The notes beneath the pieces are model-generated. The model worked only from the letters and a program-made list of their open reading frames with translations. It had not been told where the DNA came from and did no database searches. A stretch of 29,393 nt of DNA. Origin: Sulfurirhabdus sp043759595. Lineage in GTDB: Bacteria; Pseudomonadota; Gammaproteobacteria; Burkholderiales; SMCO01. How positions within the stretch are numbered: position 1 is the first letter of the stretch; each line of letters starts with the position of its first letter. Of the stretch, positions 20,650 to 28,181 are shown piece by piece. The DNA lies in the NCBI GenBank assembly GCA_043759595.1, contig JAYVLG010000065.1, positions 1 to 29,393 of the forward strand, written 5' to 3'. Both the position numbers and the translations under genes were made by a program.

Positions 20650-22428
20650 ATGCGAATAGTGTCCCTGCTATTGTTTTCCTTGATCTTCTCTCCGCTGGCT
20701 TGGAGCATGTCCAATCAGCTCAAAGATAACCTCTCCCCTTACCTCGCACTTCATAGTCTGGACCCTGTTGCATGGCAAGAATGGAATGCCAAGACAATTG
20801 AATTAGCCCGTAAACAAAATAAATTGCTGTATGTGTCAATTGGCTATTTTTCATGCCACTGGTGTCACGTCATGCAAAAAGAAAGCTATCGGAACTCCCG
20901 GATTGCCGATTTACTGAATGAAAATTTCATCCCGGTAAAAGTAGATCGAGAGTTAATGACTTCGCTGGATGCGGAAATGCAGGACTTTTCAGCGCGCACA
21001 AATGGACGCTCAGGATGGCCGTTAAACGTCTTCATTTCCCCGGAAGGATACCCTCTTTACGCACTCTTATATGCGCCACCCAAGGATTTTTTTCAGGTAA
21101 TTTCACGCCTTGATCATCGCTGGAAAAAAGAATCAAGCCAACTGAAATTAATTGCAAAACAGGTGGCAGATGCAGGAGGGGAATTGCAAAAACCAACAGC
21201 AACGAAATATTCCAAAGAAGTTGTAGTTCGATATCGCACAAGGTTAATTGAAGAAGCTTTGGCTAAGGGCGATACATTCAACGGAGGGTTTGGCAGTGTG
21301 AATAAGTTTCCCATGACGCCACAGCTTGCCGCATTACTGGAAGCCTATATTCAGGATCCACAGCCAAAATTAGGTGCATTCTTGAAATTGACATTGGATA
21401 AAATGGCGAGCCAGGGGTTGCAGGATCATATAGGCGGCGGTTTTTTTCGTTACACGACTGATCCGGACTGGCGCATCCCCCATTTTGAAAAAATGCTTTA
21501 CGACAATGCCCAGCTAGCACTGATTTACTTTAGAGCAGCAGACGTGTTGAAAATGCCGAAATACCGGACCACTGCATTCGAAGCTTTGGACTTCATTCTG
21601 AATGAATTGCATAACGTGGAATCCGGTGGTGTAATGACCAGTACATCAGCGATTGATGCTCAAGGACATGAGGGGGGTGTTTATTTGTGGGATAAAGAAA
21701 CATTAAAAAACCTGCTTTCGACCGGCGAATATGAGCTGATCAGTAAAATATGGGGAATGGCAACACCTGGAGAGTTTGAAAGGGGTTATTTACCAATTAC
21801 CAGTATCGAGCCAGGCGAAGAAGAATCAGAAGCGCTTAAACGTATTTATACAAAATTGAAGAAGGATAGATTGGCGCGCATCATTCCCAAAGATGATAAG
21901 AGACTGGCCGCACTGAATGGACTGGCATTGATGGCTTTTTCAGAAGCAGCCAAAATGGCACCAGTTTATAGGCCTGCTGCAAAGGAAATCGCACAATTCT
22001 TGACAGCGGAGATGTGGCATTCACAGAAACTTCATAAGGCAAAGAGTAAGGGGCGTTTTACAGGCGAAGGTGAGTTGGAGGACTATGCTTTTGTGGCAGC
22101 AGGACTATTGAGTTATGCAAAGCTCACAGGTGAGGTGAATGATTTTGCCGTAGCCAAAAATGTGGCTTACCAAGCGTGGAAAATGTTCTACACAGAAAAA
22201 GGATGGCGGCAGCAGAATCATAGCCTATTGGCTAAGCAGCTTACAGAAAAAATCATTGCGGATGGCAGCGTGCCATCCCCGAGTAGTGTGCTAATAAAAG
22301 TGAGTTTGCAAATGAACGATCAGCAGCTTCTAAAAAAAGCGCATCAAGCCATGCAGGCAGGCTTTGAAGAGATGGATCAGGATGTGTTTTCCTATGCAAC
22401 CCAAATTGCTGCACTGAACACCAACTGA
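20650..22428 (+). CDS. DUF255 thioredoxin-fold protein (YyaL/SPATA20 family) with signal peptide
   Basis: A 592-aa protein with an N-terminal thioredoxin-like DUF255 domain followed by a large (alpha/alpha)6-type domain as in YyaL/SSP411/SPATA20. The family motif is SCHWCHVM with the CxxC cysteines at 69 and 72, after NQLKDNLSPYLALHSLDPVAW. GGFGSVNKFPMTPQL and HIGGGFFRYTTDPDWRIPHFEKMLYDNAQL are the conserved second-domain segments. Most family members are cytoplasmic, but this one starts with a convincing Sec signal (MRIVSLLLFSLIFSPLAWS), so it should act in the periplasm. The second domain is shorter than in the usual 650-700 aa proteins. It follows tatC by 32 bp. Biochemical role unknown. 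Confidence 0.88.
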   Translation: MRIVSLLLFSLIFSPLAWSMSNQLKDNLSPYLALHSLDPVAWQEWNAKTIELARKQNKLLYVSIGYFSCHWCHVMQKESYRNSRIADLLNENFIPVKVDRELMTSLDAEMQDFSARTNGRSGWPLNVFISPEGYPLYALLYAPPKDFFQVISRLDHRWKKESSQLKLIAKQVADAGGELQKPTATKYSKEVVVRYRTRLIEEALAKGDTFNGGFGSVNKFPMTPQLAALLEAYIQDPQPKLGAFLKLTLDKMASQGLQDHIGGGFFRYTTDPDWRIPHFEKMLYDNAQLALIYFRAADVLKMPKYRTTAFEALDFILNELHNVESGGVMTSTSAIDAQGHEGGVYLWDKETLKNLLSTGEYELISKIWGMATPGEFERGYLPITSIEPGEEESEALKRIYTKLKKDRLARIIPKDDKRLAALNGLALMAFSEAAKMAPVYRPAAKEIAQFLTAEMWHSQKLHKAKSKGRFTGEGELEDYAFVAAGLLSYAKLTGEVNDFAVAKNVAYQAWKMFYTEKGWRQQNHSLLAKQLTEKIIADGSVPSPSSVLIKVSLQMNDQQLLKKAHQAMQAGFEEMDQDVFSYATQIAALNTN

Positions 22429-22446
22429 CCCTGCTTATCTGTTAAT

Positions 22447-22681
22447 CCTAGAAACCTTAGTTGGATGGGTTGTAGTGTGCTGTTTTTGGAGCGCAGGGCA
22501 AGGCGCAATGACGCAGAATGGTCATTCCATTTCAAGGCGTTGCAACGCCGCCCTGCGCTGCGAAAACTGTGCAATCCAACCCATAGCGGTCCCACCAAAG
22601 GGTGAAACAGGGAATCATTAAAAATTCTATTAGAATTGTTTAATTAAATGTTAAGGTTAGCGGTTAACTGAGGTTTCTAGG
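22447..22681. repeat. nested inverted-repeat element between convergent genes (outer arms)
   Basis: CCTAGAAACCTTAGTT (22447-22462) and AACTGAGGTTTCTAGG (22666-22681) are a 16-bp inverted pair with one mismatch. They enclose almost the whole spacer between the DUF255 gene and the degS-like gene. The right arm abuts the degS stop codon (22684-22682). The spacer also holds the inner palindromic element (22465-22584) and a short palindrome AATTCTA-T-TAGAATT (22623-22637). No protein is encoded. A non-autonomous transposable element is the simplest reading; a bidirectional termination structure is the alternative. Confidence 0.65.
22465..22584. repeat. long imperfect palindrome (inner arms)
   Basis: ATGGGTTG at the left end (22465-22472) pairs with CAACCCAT at the right end (22577-22584). 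Further in, the perfect AGCGCAGGGC (22490-22499) pairs with GCCCTGCGCT (22550-22559), and GTTTTT pairs with the GAAAAC region. A 14-bp perfect palindrome GGCGTTGCAACGCC (22536-22549) touches the right core. The whole would fold into an approximately 40-bp arm cruciform, typical of MITE or REP-like elements. Confidence 0.7.
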
Positions 22682-23845
22682 TTAATTGAGCTGGCCCTGA
22701 TCTTCTGAAGGTTGCTGCAATTTGGGCCGTTTCCCGACAGATACATTTAACGTTAACTCTGCCTGATTGCGCATTACCTTGATTGACGCCTGGCTATTGG
22801 GCGTTAAAGAAGAAATTTTATTCAACATATCCGCTGAATCTTTGGCGGGCTTGCCATTGATCTCAAGCAGTATGTCACCTGGTTTGATGCCGCCCTTGTC
22901 TGCAGGTCCATTTCTAAGTATCCCTGCAATGAGTGCCCCTTTTGGAGCAGCTAATTTAAATGATTCTGCCAGTTCTGGTGTCAGGTCTTGCACTTCAACG
23001 CCAATCCAGCCACGAATAACACTGCCGTGCTCAATGATCTGTTCCATAATTTGTTTGGCAACGCTGGCAGGAATGGCAAAACCAATGCCGAGAGAACCGC
23101 CGCTACGGGAATAAATGGCACTATTGACGCCAATCAGATTGCCGTTGGTATCAACAAGCGCACCACCGGAATTGCCGGGGTTAATGGCCGCATCTGTCTG
23201 AATAAAGTTCTCGAAGGTGTTAATGCCCAGGTGGCTGCGGCCCAGCGCACTAATAATCCCCATAGTGACTGTTTGGCCGACGCCAAATGGATTGCCAATG
23301 GCTAATGTCACATCGCCAACTTGTGCGCTATCGGAATGCCCAAAAGTAACAGCAGGAAGGTTTTTAAGATCAACCTTCAACACCGCCAGATCTGTATCCG
23401 GATCGGTGCCTACAATACGGGCTGGTATGGATCTGCCATCCGCAAGAGCCACCTGAATTTCATCTGCGGACTCAACAACATGGTGATTAGTCAGAATGTA
23501 ACCTTGAGCGCTGACAATGACACCGGAACCCAGGCTGGAAACCCGTTGTGGACTAGCCTCTAGCCGGTCACCAAAAAAATGACGAAAAATAGGGTCGTTC
23601 ATCAAAGGGTTGCGCTGAGATTGAACTTCCTTGCTCGTGAAGACATTCACTACTGACGGCATAGCCTTCTTGGCCGCGTCGCTGTATGAGCTGACCACTT
23701 CCGTCTTGCTGACTGGTGCAACTTCCTTGATCGTAACCGAATTGCCGCGCCAGGATAATAATTCAGGTTTCAGTATGGAAATAACCATGAGAAAAGCAAG
23801 CGCAATAGTTGCGCTTTGAGCAAATATGAGCCAAAGTTTACGCAT
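22682..23845 (-). CDS. trypsin-like serine protease with one PDZ domain (DegS/AlgW-like, Do/HtrA family)
   Basis: A periplasmic S1C protease anchored by an N-terminal hydrophobic segment (about 9-27) and probably involved in envelope-stress sensing or quality control. 387 aa. The catalytic triad is His122 (TNHHVV), Asp152 (DPDTDLAVLK) and Ser226 (NPGNSGGAL). One C-terminal PDZ domain follows (about 270-370: GWIGVEVQDLTPELA, PADKGGIKPGDILLEING). A single PDZ and a membrane anchor fit DegS/AlgW better than DegP or DegQ, which have two PDZ domains. Its start is only 13 bp from the divergent nif3 start, and its stop touches an inverted-repeat element. Confidence 0.93.
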   Translation of the reverse strand: MRKLWLIFAQSATIALAFLMVISILKPELLSWRGNSVTIKEVAPVSKTEVVSSYSDAAKKAMPSVVNVFTSKEVQSQRNPLMNDPIFRHFFGDRLEASPQRVSSLGSGVIVSAQGYILTNHHVVESADEIQVALADGRSIPARIVGTDPDTDLAVLKVDLKNLPAVTFGHSDSAQVGDVTLAIGNPFGVGQTVTMGIISALGRSHLGINTFENFIQTDAAINPGNSGGALVDTNGNLIGVNSAIYSRSGGSLGIGFAIPASVAKQIMEQIIEHGSVIRGWIGVEVQDLTPELAESFKLAAPKGALIAGILRNGPADKGGIKPGDILLEINGKPAKDSADMLNKISSLTPNSQASIKVMRNQAELTLNVSVGKRPKLQQPSEDQGQLN

Positions 23846-23858
23846 CTAAGGGGGTTCC

Positions 23859-24608
23859 ATGACGAATTTGTTTGAACTTGTGCATTATACCGGACAATTG
23901 CTGAATGCAGAGGGTTTCCGGGATTATTGCCCGAATGGGCTGCAGGTGGAAGGGCGGCCGGAAGTAAATAAAATTGTCAGTGGTGTAACTGCGAGCCAAG
24001 AGTTGTTGCAGGCAGCAATAGAAGCGAATGCCGATGCGATATTGGTGCACCACGGTTATTTCTGGCGCAATGAATCCCAGCAAGTGACGGGAATCAAGCG
24101 CAAGCGATTGGGTTTGCTGATAAACAACGACATTAGTCTGATAGCTTATCATTTGCCATTAGATGCCCATCCTGAGTTAGGGAATAATGCACAGTTAGGA
24201 AAAAAGCTGGGATTTCAACTGGAAGGATGGTTCGGTGAGCAAAATATAGCGGCAGTCGGTAGTTTGAAGAAGCCGAGAAGTTTGGGCCATATATCCGAGG
24301 CTATTGCAGAAAAATTGGGAAGAAATCCATTATCGATTGGAGATGCGTCCAGGAAAATTCAGCGTGTGGCCTGGTGTAGTGGCGGTGCGCAGGACTATTT
24401 TGCAGAAGCCATATCGCAAGGTATTGATGCATTTATAACGGGTGAAATTTCAGAGCATACAGTCCACCTGGCGCGTGAAACCGGTGTGGCGTTCATATCA
24501 GCTGGACATCATGCCACTGAACGTTATGGAGTACAGGCGCTAGGGCAGCATCTGGCAAAGCAATTTGGCCTGGAACATCAATTTATAGATATAAATAATC
24601 CTGTATGA
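23859..24608 (+). CDS. Nif3-like dinuclear metal centre protein (DUF34/YbgI)
   Basis: A 249-aa member of the NIF3/YbgI/GTP cyclohydrolase I type 2-like family, which forms hexameric toroids with a dinuclear metal site. Metal ligands are recognisable in ILVHHGYFWRN, the AYHLPLDAHPELGNNAQL segment, and the C-terminal SAGHHATERYGV. FRDYCPNGLQVEGRPEV at the N-terminus is diagnostic. ATG 23859 has a GGGGG stretch as ribosome-binding site. The only 13-bp gap to the divergent degS-like gene means each promoter must lie inside the opposite coding region. Exact reaction unsettled for the family. Confidence 0.93.
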   Translation: MTNLFELVHYTGQLLNAEGFRDYCPNGLQVEGRPEVNKIVSGVTASQELLQAAIEANADAILVHHGYFWRNESQQVTGIKRKRLGLLINNDISLIAYHLPLDAHPELGNNAQLGKKLGFQLEGWFGEQNIAAVGSLKKPRSLGHISEAIAEKLGRNPLSIGDASRKIQRVAWCSGGAQDYFAEAISQGIDAFITGEISEHTVHLARETGVAFISAGHHATERYGVQALGQHLAKQFGLEHQFIDINNPV

Positions 24609-24743
24609 CGTAATATCTTAAATACTGGTATTCCTGTAATAAGTGAAAATTGAAGCAAAAGTACAGCGATGTCACTGTAATAACAGTATTTTTTACTGGT
24701 AATCAGGGGAAAGACTGAGACAGAAGGAATATGTGTATGAAAC

Positions 24744-24770
24744 TTCCTGCCTGAATAAACCAGGCAGGAA
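24744..24770. terminator. perfect 10-bp hairpin between convergent nif3-like and mscL
   Basis: TTCCTGCCTG (24744-24753), 7-nt loop, CAGGCAGGAA (24761-24770). It lies 8 bp past the mscL stop on the minus strand and 136 bp past nif3. A T run after the stem is weak in both directions (GTTTC on the minus side), so it may act as a shared but imperfect terminator. The rest of the 170-bp spacer is AT-rich and empty. Confidence 0.55.
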
Positions 24771-24778
24771 TAAAAAGG

Positions 24779-25216
24779 TTACTTCAATTCTGAAGTGCAG
24801 TGACCGCAACGAGTGGCTTTAAGTGGAATGGTAGAAAGGCAGTACGGGCATTCTTTGGTGGTAGGGTCGGCAGGTAAAGGTTGTTTTTTTAATTTATCGA
24901 TTTGGCTGATAACGATAAAAATAACCAAAGCAACAATAGTAAAGTCGACTACCGAGTTGATAAAAACGCCATACTTGATAAGCGGTACACCGGCTTTTTC
25001 AGCGGCTTCAAGCGTAGCGAAAGATTGGCTGCCAAGGTTAAAAAACAATTGATTGAAGTTTACACCGCCGAGTAATAACCCAATAGGTGGCATGATGACA
25101 TCTTGCACTAAGGAACTGACAATCTTGCCGAATGCACCGCCGATAATGACACCGACAGCAAGGTCAATCATGTTTCCTTTAATGGCAAAAGCTTTGAAAT
25201 CAGAAAAGAAACTCAT
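24779..25216 (-). CDS. mscL: large-conductance mechanosensitive channel with C-terminal Cys4 ribbon
   Basis: Inner-membrane safety valve opened by membrane tension on hypo-osmotic shock. 145 aa. TM1 is in MIDLAVGVIIGGAFGKIVSSLVQDVIMPP (pore-lining, residues 16-44), a periplasmic loop follows, and TM2 is about 85-105. Unlike the E. coli protein (136 aa, ending in a helical bundle), this one ends with CPYC...CGHC: cysteines 123, 126, 137 and 140 form a rubredoxin/zinc-ribbon-like knuckle. The ATG at 25216 has AAGGAG as ribosome-binding site and a good promoter 46-74 bp upstream. Confidence 0.95.
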   Translation of the reverse strand: MSFFSDFKAFAIKGNMIDLAVGVIIGGAFGKIVSSLVQDVIMPPIGLLLGGVNFNQLFFNLGSQSFATLEAAEKAGVPLIKYGVFINSVVDFTIVALVIFIVISQIDKLKKQPLPADPTTKECPYCLSTIPLKATRCGHCTSELK

Positions 25217-25261
25217 GTGAATCTCCTTGTTGAAATATTAATCTTTGTTTCTGTGGGAAGG

Positions 25262-25290
25262 AGAATAAAATTGCCGAGTAGAATTGTCAA
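25262..25290 (-). promoter_or_regulatory. promoter of mscL
   Basis: On the minus strand a perfect TTGACA (25290-25285), a 17-bp spacer and TATTCT (25267-25262). Predicted start near 25255, giving a leader of about 39 nt that contains the AAGGAG ribosome-binding site. Confidence 0.6.
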
Positions 25291-25441
25291 GTTTAAAGAA
25301 GGAATATTATAAATCATTGATATTCAAACAATTGAATGCAAAGTGGTGTCGATTTCTGAGATAAGGCTTTATATTTCAGGTGGAAATTGGTTAGAATACT
25401 CGTTTTTGTAGTTTTTCAGTTTCCATTACAGGGATCAGGAT

Positions 25442-26035
25442 ATGAGCAATAAAGAAGTGGATCGCAGTAAGCGGAGGTTTTTGATCGCTGCGACGGCTGC
25501 CGTTGGGGGTGTGGGTGCAGTGGCGGTTGCTGTGCCGTTCGTGAGGAGTATGCTGCCTAGTCAGCGTGCAAAAGCGGCAGGTGCGCCGGTTGAAGTGGAT
25601 ATCAGCAAAATTGAGCCAGGTATGTTGCTCGCGGTGGAATGGCGTGGTAAGCCGGTCTGGATTGTAAATCGGACAAAAGAAATGCTTGAAATGCTGCCTA
25701 AAAATGACAGCCGTCTCAAAGACCCTAAATCAGATGAAGCTCAGCAACCAGCATACTGCAAAAATGAAAACCGCTCGATTAAGCCTGAATACCTTGTAGC
25801 GGTTGGAATTTGCACGCACTTGGGTTGTTCTCCAACGTTCCGTAAGGAAATTGGCCCGGCAGATTTGGGAGCAGATTGGCCGGGTGGCTGGTTCTGCCCA
25901 TGTCATGGTTCGCGTTTTGATTTGGCTGCGCGTGTCTTTAAAGATGTGCCTGCACCACTTAATCTGGTGATTCCTCCGTATAAATATCTAAGCGACGCCC
26001 GGATTTTGATCGGCGATGACAGTAAGGGAGCTTGA
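25442..26035 (+). CDS. petA: ubiquinol-cytochrome c reductase, Rieske iron-sulfur subunit
   Basis: The 2Fe-2S subunit of the cytochrome bc1 complex. 197 aa. The N-terminus carries a twin-arginine motif (SKRRFLIAA, Arg11-Arg12) followed by the transmembrane anchor (about 13-35), so folding with its cluster in the cytoplasm and export by TatABC is expected. Cluster ligands are Cys124/His126 in CTHLGC and Cys152/His155 in CPCHGS, with Cys129 and Cys154 as the disulfide pair. Start ATG 25442 has CAGGAT upstream. First gene of petABC, 3 bp before petB. The 225-bp spacer to mscL is shared; no strong petA promoter is evident, though TAGAAT (25392-25397) could be a -10 box. Confidence 0.97.
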   Translation: MSNKEVDRSKRRFLIAATAAVGGVGAVAVAVPFVRSMLPSQRAKAAGAPVEVDISKIEPGMLLAVEWRGKPVWIVNRTKEMLEMLPKNDSRLKDPKSDEAQQPAYCKNENRSIKPEYLVAVGICTHLGCSPTFRKEIGPADLGADWPGGWFCPCHGSRFDLAARVFKDVPAPLNLVIPPYKYLSDARILIGDDSKGA

Positions 26036-26038
26036 TAA

Positions 26039-27262
26039 ATGAATGCAATGCAACGTCTTTTAGGTTGGGTTGATGATCGCTTCCCGCTGACCGCAAATTG
26101 GAAAGCGCATCTATCCGAATACTACGCGCCAAAAAATTTCAATTTCTGGTATTTTTTTGGTTCTTTAGCTTTGCTGATTCTGGTTATCCAGATTGTAACC
26201 GGCATTTTCCTGACCATGAACTACAAGCCTGATACTACCCTGGCTTTTGCTTCTGTTGAATACATCATGCGTGATGTGGATTGGGGCTGGTTAATCCGTT
26301 ACATGCACTCCACGGGCGCATCCATGTTTTTTGTGGTGGTCTATCTGCACATGTTTCGAGGGTTAATCTACGGCTCCTATCGCAAACCACGCGAATTGGT
26401 GTGGGTGTTCGGTATGCTTATATACTTGGCGCTGATGGCTGAAGCGTTCATGGGCTACTTGCTGCCATGGGGTCAAATGTCCTTCTGGGGTGCGCAGGTT
26501 ATTATTTCCCTGTTCGGCGCAATTCCTGTGGTAGGTGAAGATTTATCTCTATGGATTCGCGGTGATTTCGTTGTGGGTGATGCAACTCTGAACCGTTTCT
26601 TTGCATTCCATGTAATTGCATTGCCACTGGTGCTATTAGGGCTGGTTGTTGCGCACATTATTGCGTTGCACGAAGTAGGGTCCAATAACCCGGATGGCGT
26701 TGAGATCAAGAAAAACAAAGATCCAGTAACGCATATCCCGCTTGATGGTATTCCTTTTCATCCTTATTACACTGTAAAAGATATCGTAGGTGTGATTGTT
26801 TTCTTGATGGTGTTCTCGGCAATTGTTTTCTTGTTGCCAGAATTCGGTGGGTGGTTTCTTGAGCCAGATAACTTTATCCCCGCAGATCCATTGAAAACAC
26901 CGCAGCACATTGTACCTCTTTGGTACTTTACACCGTTCTATGCGATTTTGCGTGCGGTACCAGATAAGTTTCTGGGTGTGATGGGCATGGGGTTGGGTGT
27001 GGTCATCCTGTTCTTTATACCTTGGCTGGATCGGGCAAAAGTAAAATCGATCCGCTATCGTGGCGGTATCTATAAATTTGCTTTAGCATTGTTTGTGATT
27101 AGCTTTGTAGGTCTGGGCTATCTTGGTACGCAGCCAGCTACAGCGCTTTATACCAATATTGCGCGGGTTTTGAGTGTGATTTACTTCGGTTTCTTTATAT
27201 TGATGCCGTGGTACACCAAGATCGATAAAACTAAACCGGAACCAGAAAGGGTAACAGGATAA
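26039..27262 (+). CDS. petB: ubiquinol-cytochrome c reductase, cytochrome b subunit
   Basis: The diheme quinol-oxidising core of bc1 in the inner membrane. 407 aa with eight transmembrane helices, the full-length bc1 type rather than split b6f. Heme ligands are His90 and His104 in helix B and His191 and His206 in helix D; the 13/14 residue spacing is that of bc1 complexes. The Qo-site motif is PLWY (293-296) in place of the canonical PEWY, so the Glu that takes part in quinol proton release in alphaproteobacteria is Leu here, a substitution of the kind seen in beta- and gammaproteobacteria. The stop overlaps the petC ATG by one base (TAATG). Confidence 0.97.
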   Translation: MNAMQRLLGWVDDRFPLTANWKAHLSEYYAPKNFNFWYFFGSLALLILVIQIVTGIFLTMNYKPDTTLAFASVEYIMRDVDWGWLIRYMHSTGASMFFVVVYLHMFRGLIYGSYRKPRELVWVFGMLIYLALMAEAFMGYLLPWGQMSFWGAQVIISLFGAIPVVGEDLSLWIRGDFVVGDATLNRFFAFHVIALPLVLLGLVVAHIIALHEVGSNNPDGVEIKKNKDPVTHIPLDGIPFHPYYTVKDIVGVIVFLMVFSAIVFLLPEFGGWFLEPDNFIPADPLKTPQHIVPLWYFTPFYAILRAVPDKFLGVMGMGLGVVILFFIPWLDRAKVKSIRYRGGIYKFALALFVISFVGLGYLGTQPATALYTNIARVLSVIYFGFFILMPWYTKIDKTKPEPERVTG

Positions 27263-27990
27263 TGAAGAAAATTCTCTATTTGTTGCTGCTAGCGCCAGTG
27301 TTGGCGTTCGCATCTGAGGGTGGGGTGCATTTGGATAAGGCGCCGATAAACCTGTATGACAACGCATCTTTGCAGCGTGGCGCCAAGGTATTTACCAATT
27401 ATTGCCTGACATGCCACAGTGCGGGTTACATGCGGTATAACCGCTTGCAGGATATTGGGCTGACAGAAGGGCAGATTAAAGATAACCTTTTGTTTGCAGC
27501 AGATAAAGTGGGTGAAACCATGACTATCGCTATGGGTAAGAAAGAGGCAAAGCAGTGGTTTGGTGCAACGCCTCCGGATTTAACTGTGGTAGCTCGCTCT
27601 CGCAGCCCTGATTGGTTGTATACCTATCTGAGAAGCTTTTATCGTGATGAGACCCGTCCTACTGGGTGGAACAATACGGTATTTGACAAAGTGGGTATGC
27701 CACACGTACTTTATGAGTTGCAGGGCGATCAGGTCGCGCATGTAGAAGAGCATACGGATGCACACGGTGAAAAGCAGGAAGTGCATAAGCTCGAGCTGGT
27801 TAAACCAGGCAAGTTAACCAAGCCCGAATACGATGCTTTGGTTGGAGATCTGGTTAACTACCTGACGTATATGGGTGAACCAGCAAAAACCACGCGTATG
27901 CAACTTGGTATCTATGTGTTGTTGTTCTTGAGTGTATTCTTTGTGGTAGCTTACTATCTGAAGAAAGAGTTCTGGAAAGACATACATTAA
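27262..27990 (+). CDS. petC: ubiquinol-cytochrome c reductase, cytochrome c1 subunit
   Basis: Periplasmic membrane-anchored cytochrome c1, which passes electrons from the Rieske centre to soluble cytochrome c. 242 aa. It has a signal peptide (KKILYLLLLAPVLAFAS), one heme-binding CLTCH (Cys48, Cys51, His52) and the family segment RYNRLQDIGLTE. A downstream methionine in KVGMPHVLYELQG is a candidate axial ligand. A C-terminal transmembrane anchor (about 213-232: LGIYVLLFLSVFFVVAYYLK) is clear. Last gene of petABC. A hairpin and 191 bp separate it from sspA. Confidence 0.97.
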   Translation: MKKILYLLLLAPVLAFASEGGVHLDKAPINLYDNASLQRGAKVFTNYCLTCHSAGYMRYNRLQDIGLTEGQIKDNLLFAADKVGETMTIAMGKKEAKQWFGATPPDLTVVARSRSPDWLYTYLRSFYRDETRPTGWNNTVFDKVGMPHVLYELQGDQVAHVEEHTDAHGEKQEVHKLELVKPGKLTKPEYDALVGDLVNYLTYMGEPAKTTRMQLGIYVLLFLSVFFVVAYYLKKEFWKDIH

Positions 27991-28020
27991 TTTGTTGGCA
28001 GTAAAGATGTTGTTGGTATA

Positions 28021-28043
28021 TGCAGGAGTGAATCACTCCTGCA
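28021..28043. terminator. perfect 10-bp hairpin after petC
   Basis: TGCAGGAGTG (28021-28030), 3-nt loop AAT, CACTCCTGCA (28034-28043), located 31 bp after the petC stop. The stem is GC-rich and strong but followed only by TTAAG, not a T run, so it may stabilise the mRNA 3' end or act as an atypical terminator. Confidence 0.5.
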
Positions 28044-28181
28044 TTAAGAAAAGTTGTAACTTCCTGATGCTGTTTTGTATCTGAGACATCATCGCTTCTC
28101 ATCCTGGCGCACGCATGGCTGTTCATTGCTGAATTCGCGAAGTCAGAATAGCCCGGTTCATAGATGAGAATTTTTGTATAA

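Noticed and set aside
20650..22428. Toxin or defence gene in the tatC-degS interval
   Set aside because: The SCHWCHVM motif and domain layout identify a DUF255/YyaL protein, and no defence-type domains are seen anywhere in the window.
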